A stretch of DNA of 8,485 nt from Omnitrophica bacterium GWA2_41_15 (GCA_919902485.1 CAKKRB010000186.1:1-8485); one strand, 5' to 3'; positions 1 through 8,297 are shown, numbered from the stretch's first letter. The notes: a model not told the origin generated them from the sequence alone. A program made the numbers and translations.

Positions 1-618
1 AATAACCGCCTTGTATTCATAGATAATTTTGACCCTTCCAATAAAATCGCAATGGGTATCACAATACTTGAGCAGGATAAAAAAGATAATGTGTCGCTAA
101 AGATAAGCGCGCATGAAGCAAAGTGGATAGACGGCAAATGGATTTTTTCCAGCATACTGATGTATAAATTAGACGATAAAGGCGTGGTAGTGGGATCACC
201 TGAATTCGTCCAGGAAAAACCAATGACAATGGAAAAACCCAAGGATATCATATCAAAAGGCACAAATTATGAGTATATGAGCTTCCGCGACCTTTCTAGT
301 TACATAAAGAATTTTTCTGAGACCTCGCCAAAGCTCATTACAAGGCTTCGCGTGGATCTGCATCAGAAAATAAGCCTTTCATTTGTAAGCCTTATTGTAA
401 TATTGATAGGGGCTGGCTTTGCATTAAAGGTAAGACAGCGCGGCAAGGCCACTGCCTTAATCGGAATAGGAGCAAGTATTGTGATAGGATTTATCTATTA
501 CGCTTTTATGGCAAGCTGTATTGCTCTCGGTAAAAGCGGAGTGCTCCCTGCCTTCCTCTCAGCTCACCTCGCAAACATAATATTCGGAACAATAGGGATA
601 ATATTGATAAGAAATTAA
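1..618 (+). CDS. LptF/LptG-family permease (YjgP/YjgQ), C-terminal part; 5' end outside window
   Basis: This is the C-terminal 205 residues of an LptF/LptG-type inner-membrane permease, a subunit of the LptB2FG ABC transporter that extracts lipopolysaccharide from the inner membrane. The reading frame is open from base 1 through the internal ATG at 52, so the gene starts upstream of the window and ATG 52 is not its start. The first ~95 residues are polar and beta-rich (for example KISAHEAKWIDGKWIF), matching the end of the periplasmic jellyroll domain. Three hydrophobic segments follow: ISLSFVSLIVILIGAGFAL, then ALIGIGASIVIGFIYYAFMA, then AFLSAHLANIIFGTIGIILI. This is the family's C-terminal three-helix block. 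The protein ends right after the last helix (IRN), which fits LptG slightly better than LptF, but the two cannot be separated here. The gene converges with ahcY, and its TAA stop directly abuts a palindrome. Confidence 0.88.
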   Translation, partial: NNRLVFIDNFDPSNKIAMGITILEQDKKDNVSLKISAHEAKWIDGKWIFSSILMYKLDDKGVVVGSPEFVQEKPMTMEKPKDIISKGTNYEYMSFRDLSSYIKNFSETSPKLITRLRVDLHQKISLSFVSLIVILIGAGFALKVRQRGKATALIGIGASIVIGFIYYAFMASCIALGKSGVLPAFLSAHLANIIFGTIGIILIRN

Positions 619-649
619 TGTAGGGGAGGGTTTCAAACCCTCCCCTACA
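619..649. repeat. Perfect 31-nt palindrome between convergent genes; possible bidirectional terminator
   Basis: The arms TGTAGGGGAGGGTTT (619-633) and AAACCCTCCCCTACA (635-649) pair perfectly over 15 bp around a single central C. With a realistic loop the RNA stem would be about 13 bp. The palindrome starts on the base after the stop codon of the plus-strand permease gene and ends 5 nt past the ahcY stop on the other strand. It could stop or protect transcripts from both sides. The downstream tracts (AAAATTTTAT on plus, ATTAATTTCTT on minus) are only moderately T-rich, so intrinsic termination is plausible but not certain. Its outer GTAGGGG/CCCCTAC ends match the two 28-bp repeats further right, so it probably belongs to the same repeat family with a different core. 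Confidence 0.8.
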
Positions 650-654
650 AAATT

Positions 655-1935
<1,281 letters not shown>

Positions 1936-1937
1936 CT

Positions 1938-1969
1938 AGACACCGCATCTGAATCCAGATGCGGTGTCT
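1938..1969 (-). repeat. 14-bp perfect hairpin in the metK-ahcY junction
   Basis: The plus-strand arms AGACACCGCATCTG (1938-1951) and CAGATGCGGTGTCT (1956-1969) are perfect reverse complements with a 4-nt loop (AATC; GATT on the transcript). The stem fills most of the 41-nt gap between the metK stop (1977) and the first possible ahcY ATG (1935). No U tract follows it in the transcript (AGATGGCGAAA), so it is not a typical intrinsic terminator. It could stabilise upstream mRNA, weaken metK-ahcY coupling, or be a copy of another dispersed palindrome. Its sequence is unrelated to the GTAGGGG family. Confidence 0.75.
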
Positions 1970-1976
1970 GACAAGG

Positions 1977-3140
1977 TTAAATGCAGCCCTTTCTTAATAA
2001 ATCTACCTTGTCAGTTTCTTCCCATGTAAAACCTTCTTCTTCTCTGCCAAAGTGCCCGTAAGCAGCTGTCTTTTTATAAATAGGCTTAAGAAGATCCAGC
2101 TCTGTTATTATGCCCCTCGGCGTAAGGTCAAAATGTTCCCGTATAAGGATTGAAATCTTTTCTTCTGAAATTTTTCCCGTGCCGAATGTCTCTACCATTA
2201 CTGCCAATGGCTCTGGCTTTCCTATTACATACGCAAGCTGAATGCAGCATTTCTTAGCAAGGCCTGCGGCTACTATATTTTTAGCAACATATCTCGCCAT
2301 ATACGCGGCTGAACGGTCAACCTTTGTCGGATCCTTGCCTGAAAAAGCTCCGCCGCCGTGTGGTATGACTCCGCCGTACGTATCCACTACTATTTTTCTT
2401 CCTGTCATTCCTGTGTCAGACTGAGGCCCGCCTATTAAGAACTTGCCTGTCTGGTTTACATAGTATTCTGTTTTGTCGTCAACAAGTTTACCCAATATAG
2501 GCCTTGCTATCTTTTCTATAATCTCTTTTCTTGCTTTTTCAGTTATGTGTTCTCCGCTTTTATCCAATATCTCTTCTGTGTGCTGACATGCCAAGACCAC
2601 TGAATTTATCCTGGCCGCTTTACCGTCCTTATACTCAACTGTTACCTGGCTTTTGGAATCAGGCCCGAGATACTTCAGCGTTTTGGTTTTTCTGACCTCA
2701 GCCATTTTTCTAACAAGTTTATGCGCCAGCATAATCGGTAAAGGCATCAGTTCCGGCGTCTCGTCGCACGCATAACCTACCATAAATCCCTGGTCGCCTG
2801 CCCCGCCTTTATCAACTCCCTGCGAAATGTCAGGAGACTGGGCGTGTATTGTATTTACAACAGCGCACGTCTCGTAATCCATTCCGTATTTAGGGTCTGT
2901 GTAACCTATATCTTTTACAACTTTCCTTGCGGTATTGATTACATCCACATAAGCGGTAGTGGTGATTTCTCCGCCTACTATAATAAGGCCCATTGTTACA
3001 AAGGTCTCGCACGCAACGCGGCCCCTTGAATCCTGGCGCAAAACCTCATCCAGTATTGAATCTGAAATCTGATCGCACAACTTATCAGGATGGCCCTCTC
3101 CAACTGATTCCGATGTGATATAATATTTACCTTTTGGCAT
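1977..3140 (-). CDS. metK: S-adenosylmethionine synthetase (methionine adenosyltransferase)
   Basis: Makes S-adenosylmethionine from ATP and methionine in the cytosol, releasing phosphate and pyrophosphate. At 387 residues it has the usual length of bacterial MetK. Signature elements in order are [20 protein letters not shown] (14-33, with the conserved His17 and Asp19), the hexapeptide GAGDQG (113-118) of the ATP-binding region, the P-loop-like GGGAFSGKD (262-270) followed by [14 protein letters not shown], and the C-terminal [10 protein letters not shown]. The ATG at 3140 is preceded by a strong GGGAGG Shine-Dalgarno. The gene is followed by ahcY, so synthesis of SAM and disposal of its demethylated product are adjacent. 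The 33-nt upstream gap is mostly a palindromic repeat and holds no room for a SAM riboswitch. It probably depends on the promoter of the cluster further upstream. Confidence 0.98.
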   Translation of the reverse strand: MPKGKYYITSESVGEGHPDKLCDQISDSILDEVLRQDSRGRVACETFVTMGLIIVGGEITTTAYVDVINTARKVVKDIGYTDPKYGMDYETCAVVNTIHAQSPDISQGVDKGGAGDQGFMVGYACDETPELMPLPIMLAHKLVRKMAEVRKTKTLKYLGPDSKSQVTVEYKDGKAARINSVVLACQHTEEILDKSGEHITEKARKEIIEKIARPILGKLVDDKTEYYVNQTGKFLIGGPQSDTGMTGRKIVVDTYGGVIPHGGGAFSGKDPTKVDRSAAYMARYVAKNIVAAGLAKKCCIQLAYVIGKPEPLAVMVETFGTGKISEEKISILIREHFDLTPRGIITELDLLKPIYKKTAAYGHFGREEEGFTWEETDKVDLLRKGCI

Positions 3141-3143
3141 TTA

Positions 3144-3152
3144 CCCTCCCTT
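3144..3152 (-). promoter_or_regulatory. metK ribosome binding site
   Basis: On the minus strand the sequence AAGGGAGGG ends 3 nt before the metK ATG, the GGAGG core being 4 nt away. It is one of the clearest Shine-Dalgarno sequences in the cluster. It lies between the 28-bp repeat and the start codon, so the repeat has not destroyed the translation signal of metK. Confidence 0.7.
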
Positions 3153-3162
3153 TTGCATTATT

Positions 3163-3190
3163 GTAGGGGGCGGTCACTGACCGCCCCTAC
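3163..3190. repeat. 28-bp palindromic repeat, copy 1, overlapping the 3' end of the nucleotidyltransferase gene
   Basis: Arms GTAGGGGGCGGTCA (3163-3176) and TGACCGCCCCTAC (3178-3190) flank a central C. They pair along 13 bp with one unpaired extra G in the left arm. The copy is identical base for base, and in the same orientation, to the one at 4881-4908. Its right part encodes the final residues RGGQ and the TGA stop of the nucleotidyltransferase; the rest lies in the gap to metK. There is no U tract after it on either strand, so it is better read as a dispersed repeat than as a terminator. Confidence 0.9.
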
Positions 3191-3923
3191 TAAATTCCTT
3201 TTCAGCCTCGTCCAGTGATTTTTTATCGCCTATATCAAACCATTTTTTATCTTTAAATACAAAACCGTACAGGTCTTCCCTTTTATAAAGCCACTCCAGA
3301 AAATAACCAGGTGCGTCTTTTGCATTCTCTAGCCCTAGATATTGCTTCATTATACCTAATCTTTCCTTTGGGAAAAAATAAAGGCACATTGCCGCAAGTG
3401 TAGAGGCCGGGTTGGTTGGCTTTTCCTTAAAATCAACAACTTTATTATTTTTATCAACGGATACTATACCGTATTTACCTGCAAGAAGCAAGTCTTTTAT
3501 ATCATAAAGGCCCAGGGTTATGCAGGGCCTTTTGGATGCGCAGAAATCAGCAAAGATAGAAAGATCCGCCTTGAAAAGATTATCTCCTGCCAGCACCAGA
3601 AGGTCATCTTTTATATTTTTCTTTTCTATAACAAATTCTATGTCGCCTGTGGCGCCAAGCCTGTTCTCATTAGAAGTGGTCCTGTCGTCAACGACGGTTA
3701 TCTTCTTTGAGCTTGAAAACTTCTTTCTCCAGTCTTCGAAATTCTGGTAAAATTTTTCATTTGTAACAATAAAAACCTCGTCCACCTCCTTCAAAGGCTC
3801 AATGAGGTCAAATATATATTCCAGGACAAGTCTGCCAGCCACTGGTAAAAGCGGCTTCGGGGTATTTAAAGTCAACGGATAAAGCCTTGTAGCGTATCCT
3901 GCGGCTAATAGCAATACTTTCAT
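3174..3923 (-). CDS. Sugar-phosphate nucleotidyltransferase (RmlA/GlmU-N-like NTP transferase)
   Basis: A single-domain protein of 249 residues that should condense an NTP with a sugar-1-phosphate to give an NDP-sugar and pyrophosphate. The N terminus has the nucleotide-binding signature LLLAAGYATRLYPLT (4-18), with Arg13, then TPKPLLPVAG with Lys23. AGDN (112-115) carries the metal-binding Asp114. NRLGATGDI (87-95) lies in the substrate region, and WFDIGD near residue 230 matches the usual W-x-D-I-G end of the catalytic domain. No hexapeptide-repeat acyltransferase domain follows. The exact sugar and nucleotide cannot be read from the sequence; glucose-1-P with UTP or dTTP is the commonest pairing in such relatives. 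It follows the PGI/PMI gene by 16 nt, which suggests the two feed polysaccharide or LPS precursor synthesis. The start has no obvious Shine-Dalgarno. The last four codons and the stop come from a palindromic repeat. Confidence 0.9.
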   Translation of the reverse strand: MKVLLLAAGYATRLYPLTLNTPKPLLPVAGRLVLEYIFDLIEPLKEVDEVFIVTNEKFYQNFEDWRKKFSSSKKITVVDDRTTSNENRLGATGDIEFVIEKKNIKDDLLVLAGDNLFKADLSIFADFCASKRPCITLGLYDIKDLLLAGKYGIVSVDKNNKVVDFKEKPTNPASTLAAMCLYFFPKERLGIMKQYLGLENAKDAPGYFLEWLYKREDLYGFVFKDKKWFDIGDKKSLDEAEKEFSRGGQ

Positions 3924-3939
3924 TTTTCGAGAACTATTG

Positions 3940-5016
3940 TTATATCTTTCCTAATTCTTTTTTAAGATAATCTATTGTTTCTACCGGCGTAGGGTCTATG
4001 TTATTAAGAATTGCCAGGTAATAACTTACAAAATCCCCTATATACATCAGCGAATAAACCCTTGCAAGCCTTCCGCCGTTTTGCTTTTCCAGCATAATAA
4101 CTTCAGCGCCTGATTTTTTAATAATAGGCGCGGATATTCTAATACGCTGCTTTATTCTTTCGTGGTCATCTTTATCGCACAGCATTACGACTTTAAAGTT
4201 CTTCAGCATATCTTTCGGAAACATCCAGCCAACTATCTCATTATGATTCATTTCAGGCAGAACATTGCTGGATGAAAGCGCCTTTGAATTCTCCGCAATC
4301 TGCTCCCTCCACCTGATGCTCACGGCTTCAGTAGTGTCTGACATGCCGTATATTATGGAATATCTTCTGTAAAGCTTGGAGGCTATCTGTTTGGAGATAT
4401 TTTTTTGCGCGGCAATATCAGGCCCTATTTCTTCGTCTCTTATACTGCAAAGTATACGATAAAGTTCTTTTACGTCATTTTCTTTATCCTTGATAAGCCC
4501 GAGCTTTGCTAAAACACCGAGCAATGTTATGGACATGTAACCAATGGCTGCCCTTGGGGGATATCCTGATGGAATTAATATATAATTAAGGTTATTTTTT
4601 AAAGCCAGCTCTTTTAATTTTCCTCCAGCGCCGATTGCGATTATAAAAGCTTTTCTCCTGAGCCCGTCATTAAAACACGAAAGCGTCTCTTCTGTGTTGC
4701 CTGAATAGCTTGAGCAGAATAAAAGCGTGCCCTCTCCAGCAAAATCAGGCAAGGCGTAATTGCGGCATATCGATACAGGGATTTTAAGCTCGCTTCCGAG
4801 ATATACCTTTACAAGGTCAGCGCCTATGCCTGAGCCGCCCATCCCTGCGAAAACTATATTATCTATTCTACGGCTGTTAAGTAGGGGGCGGTCACTGACC
4901 GCCCCTACTCCTATGCTATAAGCATCCCGGCACTGTTCAGGCAGGCCCAGCATAAACTTCAACATGTCTGAAGAGTCAAGTTTCTCTATAAATTTCAAAT
5001 TGTCCAGTTTATTCAT
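3940..5016 (-). CDS. Bifunctional phosphoglucose/phosphomannose isomerase (SIS-domain)
   Basis: A cytosolic isomerase of 358 residues that interconverts fructose-6-phosphate with glucose-6-phosphate and mannose-6-phosphate. It belongs to the archaeal/thermophile-type PGI/PMI family, not the classical Pgi family. Landmarks are GMGGSGIGADL (58-68) opening the first SIS domain, SYSGNTEETL (103-112) contacting the phosphate, PPRAA (153-157), a signature of the bifunctional family, WREQIAENSK (236-245), and PEMNHNEIVGW (254-264) with the expected catalytic Glu and His. The start ATG lies 7 nt after the ptsI stop with only a weak Shine-Dalgarno, so translational coupling is likely. Residues 37-45 (VGAVSDRPL) are encoded by an in-frame 28-bp palindromic repeat, placed in the variable stretch between the N-terminal helix and the first SIS motif. 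All catalytic motifs lie downstream and are intact, so the enzyme is probably functional. Confidence 0.93.
   Translation of the reverse strand: MNKLDNLKFIEKLDSSDMLKFMLGLPEQCRDAYSIGVGAVSDRPLLNSRRIDNIVFAGMGGSGIGADLVKVYLGSELKIPVSICRNYALPDFAGEGTLLFCSSYSGNTEETLSCFNDGLRRKAFIIAIGAGGKLKELALKNNLNYILIPSGYPPRAAIGYMSITLLGVLAKLGLIKDKENDVKELYRILCSIRDEEIGPDIAAQKNISKQIASKLYRRYSIIYGMSDTTEAVSIRWREQIAENSKALSSSNVLPEMNHNEIVGWMFPKDMLKNFKVVMLCDKDDHERIKQRIRISAPIIKKSGAEVIMLEKQNGGRLARVYSLMYIGDFVSYYLAILNNIDPTPVETIDYLKKELGKI
4881..4908. repeat. 28-bp palindromic repeat, copy 2, in frame inside the PGI/PMI gene
   Basis: Arms GTAGGGGGCGGTCA (4881-4894) and TGACCGCCCCTAC (4896-4908) flank a central C. The copy is identical to the one at 3163-3190 and in the same orientation. 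On the coding (minus) strand it starts exactly at codon 37, GTA, and runs through codon 45 plus the first base of codon 46. It introduces no stop and the frame is kept on both sides. In the mRNA it would form a GC-rich 13-bp hairpin about 110 nt after the start codon. Confidence 0.92.
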
Positions 5017-5023
5017 GCTGAAT

Positions 5024-6772
5024 TTAGCTTTTTTTGGTCTTCTTTAATAAAGGCATAAGCTCGTTAAGGCGCTTGTTTGTAAAAGTTTCTACCTCTTCGC
5101 CTGTAGGAAGTTTCATGGCTTCTTCTGCGACTTTTCTGGCATCTTCAAATCTTACATTGCTGATAACATATTTCATCTCAGGCACTAACACCGGGCTCAT
5201 GCTGAATTCATCAAGCCCAAGCCCTAACAATATCAGGACAAATCCAGTCTCTGCCGCCATTTCTCCGCACATACCCACCCATATATTTTCTTTATGGCCT
5301 GAATCTATGATATTTTTTATGAGCCTGAGCACTGCCGGATGAGTCGGCTTGTAGAGATAGGCTATTTTTTCATTAGCCCTGTCTACAGCCAGGGAATACT
5401 GTATAAGGTCATTAGTCCCTATGCTGAAAAAATCCACTTCTTTGGCAAGCAGGTCGCAAGTGAGCGCAGCAGAAGGTATCTCTATCATAGCTCCCACCTC
5501 TATATTCTCATTAAAACTAACTTTTTTTACCCTTAATTCCTGTTTTGCTTCTTCTAAAACCTTTATGGCCTGCCTGAGCTCTCCAAGGCCTGATATCATC
5601 GGGAACATGATCTTAATATTTCCAAAGACGCTTGCGCGCAATATTGCCCTCAGCTGAACCTTGAAAACTTCTGGTTTTGCAAGGCAGAACCTTATAGCCC
5701 TCCAGCCAAGAAACGGGTTCATCTCGTGTGGAAATTTAAGCTGCGACAAAAATTTGTCCCCGCCTAAATCAAGTGTGCGTATGATAACAGGCTTTTTCGG
5801 AAGCCTGGTGGTGACTTTTTTATAGGCCTCAAACTGTTCCTCCTCGTCAGGAACGTCGTTCCTGTTCATGTAAAGAAATTCCGTGCGGTATAACCCTATG
5901 CCTTCTGCGCCGTGCGCAATAACAGAACTGACCTCGTTAGGCAATTCAATATTCGCTGAAATCTCAACCCTGTGGCCGTCAAGGGTAGTAGCTGGCGTAT
6001 CCTTGAGGTTTAAAAGCGTCTTCTCAAACTCTACAAATTTTTGCTGTTTCGCCTCGTATTTTTTAAGGACCGTTTTATCCGGATTTATCAGTACAATACC
6101 GTCTGCGCCGTCTACAATCAGCATGTCGCCTGCCTTTACCCTCGCAGTTACATTTTCAAGCCCTACTACCGCTGGGATTTCCAGGGATTTTGCCATGATT
6201 GCCGTATGAGAAGTCCTGCCGCCTATATCTGTGACAAACCCTTTGACATTTTTCTTGTGCATGTTGGCGGTATCTGAAGGAGAAAGGTCATACGCAACAA
6301 CTATCACCTCTTCTTTTAGGTCGCTCAAGGTCTTTTCCTGCGCGCCTATAAGATTTTTCAATATCCTCTTGCCGACATCTTCTATGTCGCTGGTTCTTTC
6401 TTTAAGATACTCATCGTTCATTTTGGAAAAAACTTTTATATATTTTTCTATGACCTTTGAAAATATATATTCTACGCATTTACGCTCTTTTTTTAGGCCC
6501 TCTATCACCTCCTCTATCAGCATCCTGTCTTCCAGGACCAATAGATGAGCGTTAAATATTTCTGCGTGCTGGGTGCCCATTTCTTTGGAAATCTTTTTCT
6601 GTATGGCCAGTATTTCTGAACGCGTCTTTATGAGGGCTTCTTCAAAACGGGTAATCTCGGAAGGGATAGCATCCTGCTTTATATCCTTCTCATTCACTAT
6701 CAGCTGGCTTGTATCAAATAGAAATGCCTTGCCTATTGCTATCCCAGGCGAAGCTGGTATGCCTTTTAACAT
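5024..6772 (-). CDS. ptsI: PTS enzyme I (phosphoenolpyruvate-protein phosphotransferase)
   Basis: Enzyme I autophosphorylates from phosphoenolpyruvate and passes the phosphoryl group to HPr. It is 582 residues long, the canonical length, with no N-terminal GAF domain, so it is not a PtsP-type EI-Ntr. The N-terminal HPr-binding domain starts MLKGIPASPGIAIGKAF. The swivelling domain has GGRTSHTAI, placing the phosphorylated histidine at 189, the same number as in E. coli enzyme I. The C-terminal TIM-barrel has GIGLYRTEFLYM (291-302), Glu431 in MIEIPSA, Asp455 in GTNDLIQY, both metal ligands, and the catalytic Cys502 in GMCGEMA. The start overlaps the ptsH stop by one base (TAATG), and a GGGAG Shine-Dalgarno lies about 10 nt upstream. 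This gives tight co-expression of enzyme I and HPr. No fused EIIA or HPr module is present. Confidence 0.98.
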   Translation of the reverse strand: MLKGIPASPGIAIGKAFLFDTSQLIVNEKDIKQDAIPSEITRFEEALIKTRSEILAIQKKISKEMGTQHAEIFNAHLLVLEDRMLIEEVIEGLKKERKCVEYIFSKVIEKYIKVFSKMNDEYLKERTSDIEDVGKRILKNLIGAQEKTLSDLKEEVIVVAYDLSPSDTANMHKKNVKGFVTDIGGRTSHTAIMAKSLEIPAVVGLENVTARVKAGDMLIVDGADGIVLINPDKTVLKKYEAKQQKFVEFEKTLLNLKDTPATTLDGHRVEISANIELPNEVSSVIAHGAEGIGLYRTEFLYMNRNDVPDEEEQFEAYKKVTTRLPKKPVIIRTLDLGGDKFLSQLKFPHEMNPFLGWRAIRFCLAKPEVFKVQLRAILRASVFGNIKIMFPMISGLGELRQAIKVLEEAKQELRVKKVSFNENIEVGAMIEIPSAALTCDLLAKEVDFFSIGTNDLIQYSLAVDRANEKIAYLYKPTHPAVLRLIKNIIDSGHKENIWVGMCGEMAAETGFVLILLGLGLDEFSMSPVLVPEMKYVISNVRFEDARKVAEEAMKLPTGEEVETFTNKRLNELMPLLKKTKKS

Positions 6773-7035
6773 TATGACACGTCTCCCAGTATTATTTTCT
6801 CAAGCTCCCGAATCGCCTCTTTTGCGTCAGGACCGTTTACCTTGATATAGAGTTTTGCGCCTTTTTCCGCGGCAAGCGTCAAAAGCCCCATTATAGATTT
6901 TCCGTTCACTTCCTGCCTGCCCTTTTTCACAACAATGTCGCTTTCGTATTTATTGGCTATCTGCACGAATATCGCAGCTGGCCTGGCGTGAAGGCCCTGT
7001 TCATTCTGAATAATAAATTTCTTTTCTATCAGCAT
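6772..7035 (-). CDS. ptsH: HPr phosphocarrier protein
   Basis: A small cytosolic phosphocarrier of 87 residues that takes phosphate from enzyme I and hands it to EIIA proteins. GLHARPA carries the phosphorylatable His16 (His15 in classical numbering). GKSIMGLLTLAA carries Ser47, equivalent to the regulatory Ser46 that HPr kinase/phosphorylase modifies in many bacteria. Both sites are intact, unlike Bacillus Crh, which lacks the histidine. Retention of the serine motif suggests, but does not prove, that the genome also encodes HprK. It starts 11 nt after the yvcK stop with a weak Shine-Dalgarno and overlaps ptsI by one base. It could equally be called NPr if the system proves to be a nitrogen-type PTS. 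Confidence 0.97.
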   Translation of the reverse strand: MLIEKKFIIQNEQGLHARPAAIFVQIANKYESDIVVKKGRQEVNGKSIMGLLTLAAEKGAKLYIKVNGPDAKEAIRELEKIILGDVS

Positions 7036-7046
7036 AATCGGCTCGC

Positions 7047-8291
7047 TTAATCAATAGATATCTTTTTGCCTTTTGTCTTAAGGGTAAGATCTATAATAAT
7101 CTTTGAGAGTTTCTTGGCGTCGTGCCTTACATAGTTCTGTATATTGACCACATCGCCTTCTATGACGTTATAACCGTTCTCTATGATTTTATCCGAGTCA
7201 GCCGCAACAGGATATGCGCCCTCTTCTTCGTATTTCTTAAGAAATTCTTTAGGGACTTTTCCTGTATTAACAATGCAATAGTTAAGCACATCTGGCCGCG
7301 TATGGGCAACAAGCGCGTTCATATGGTCAAATGCCGTATAATGGTCTGTTTCGCCTGCCTGCGTCATTACATTGCATACATAAACTTTCGGGGCCTTTGA
7401 CTGAGAGATCTTTTCAGTCATACCATCTACCAGAAGATTCGGGATAACGCTGGTATATAAACTTCCCGGGCCTAAAACAATTATATCCGCGTCTCCGATT
7501 GCTTCAAAAGATTCTTTGCTCGCTTTACAATGAAGCGGGTCTAAATAAACCTTTTGTATAGGCGCGTTCTGCTTGACTATCTTTGTTTCTCCTACAGTCT
7601 TCTGGCCGTTCCTGTATTCTGCGACAAGTTTCACCTTCTCAAACGTGGAAGGTATAACCCTGCCTCTTATCGCAAGGACTTTACTTGATTCTTTTATCGC
7701 CTTTTCAAAATCCCCTGTAACCTTGCACATAGCGGTTATAAAAAGATTCCCGAAACTATGCCCCTTTAGTTCTGACTCGTCCCCGAATCTAAACTGGAAC
7801 AGGTCGCGCATAAGAGGCTCCGCGTCTGCAAGCGCTACAAGGCAGTTTCTTATATCGCCCGGAGGAAGTATGCCAAACTGTTCCCTAAGCCTGCCTGAAG
7901 ATCCACCATCATCCGCAACTGTCACTATAGCTGTGATATTGCTTGTATGTTCTTTTAAACCGTGCAGGATAGTCGAAAGCCCTGTGCCTCCTCCGATTAC
8001 CACTACCTTTGGCCCTTTTTCAAGCTGGCGGTAGTGATACATGATATCCACCAGTTCTTTTTCTCTCTGCGGAAGAAAAACCGCTACGAATGATTTCAGC
8101 ATCCTCTTCATACCGTATATAACTATAAGGCTTCCGAGAATAACTATGGAAATCCCTATTGTTTTTGATCCGGGAAACTTTTTAAGCATCCATACCATGG
8201 AGCCTATGGCGACCAATAAAACGCCTGTGCCGGAAGTAAGTATCCAGCGTTTTATTTTCATTCCCGGATAAAGCCATTTTAACCTTCGCAT
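7047..8291 (-). CDS. yvcK: YvcK/CofD-like protein with N-terminal membrane anchor
   Basis: A 414-residue member of the YvcK (gluconeogenesis factor) branch of the CofD-like superfamily. Bacillus and mycobacterial relatives bind UDP-sugars and regulate growth on gluconeogenic carbon and cell-wall precursor supply. The catalytic-type domain starts near residue 95 with VVVIGGGTGLSTIL (97-110), then VADDGGSSGRLR (125-136), LPPGDIRN (142-149), KGHSFGNLF (176-184) and GPGSLYTSVIPNLL further on. The first ~75 residues are extra compared with the soluble B. subtilis protein. They hold a basic WLYPGMKIKRW stretch and two hydrophobic segments (about 17-35 and 44-61), predicting a membrane hairpin with the YvcK domain in the cytosol. 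The ATG at 8291 is 6 nt after the EIIA stop, with a weak Shine-Dalgarno. A later ATG at 8264 would still keep both hydrophobic segments. No RapZ/YvcJ or WhiA neighbour is visible. Confidence 0.93.
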   Translation of the reverse strand: MRRLKWLYPGMKIKRWILTSGTGVLLVAIGSMVWMLKKFPGSKTIGISIVILGSLIVIYGMKRMLKSFVAVFLPQREKELVDIMYHYRQLEKGPKVVVIGGGTGLSTILHGLKEHTSNITAIVTVADDGGSSGRLREQFGILPPGDIRNCLVALADAEPLMRDLFQFRFGDESELKGHSFGNLFITAMCKVTGDFEKAIKESSKVLAIRGRVIPSTFEKVKLVAEYRNGQKTVGETKIVKQNAPIQKVYLDPLHCKASKESFEAIGDADIIVLGPGSLYTSVIPNLLVDGMTEKISQSKAPKVYVCNVMTQAGETDHYTAFDHMNALVAHTRPDVLNYCIVNTGKVPKEFLKKYEEEGAYPVAADSDKIIENGYNVIEGDVVNIQNYVRHDAKKLSKIIIDLTLKTKGKKISID

Positions 8292-8297
8292 ATATAC

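Noticed and set aside
52..618. Permease gene starting at ATG 52
   Set aside because: The same frame is open to base 1 with sequence typical of the periplasmic domain, and the N-terminal membrane helices required by the family are missing, so the gene is cut by the window edge.
1936..1976. SAM or SAH riboswitch before ahcY
   Set aside because: The 41-nt gap contains just one simple hairpin with a 4-nt loop. It is too short and lacks the multi-helix conserved core of known SAM or SAH riboswitches.
3141..3173. SAM riboswitch before metK
   Set aside because: Only 33 nt separate the genes, made of part of a dispersed palindrome and a plain Shine-Dalgarno.
3163..4908. CRISPR array from repeated palindromes
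   Set aside because: There are only two identical 28-mers, 1.7 kb apart, with genes between them and no spacer pattern or cas genes.
5848..5864. CAGGAAC-GTC-GTTCCTG palindrome in ptsI
   Set aside because: The 7-bp arms lie in well-conserved enzyme I coding sequence (NRNDVPDEEEQFEAY), so no inserted segment is seen. It is unrelated to the GTAGGGG family and short enough to be chance.
5883..6548. Overlapping plus-strand ORFs of about 78-108 residues opposite ptsI
   Set aside because: The minus-strand enzyme I is complete and conserved across this stretch; the antisense frames overlap each other and show no domain features.
7573..8034. 153-residue plus-strand ORF opposite yvcK
   Set aside because: It is antisense to a gene with intact family motifs, has no recognisable domain, and has the Ser/Pro-rich composition typical of a shadow frame.
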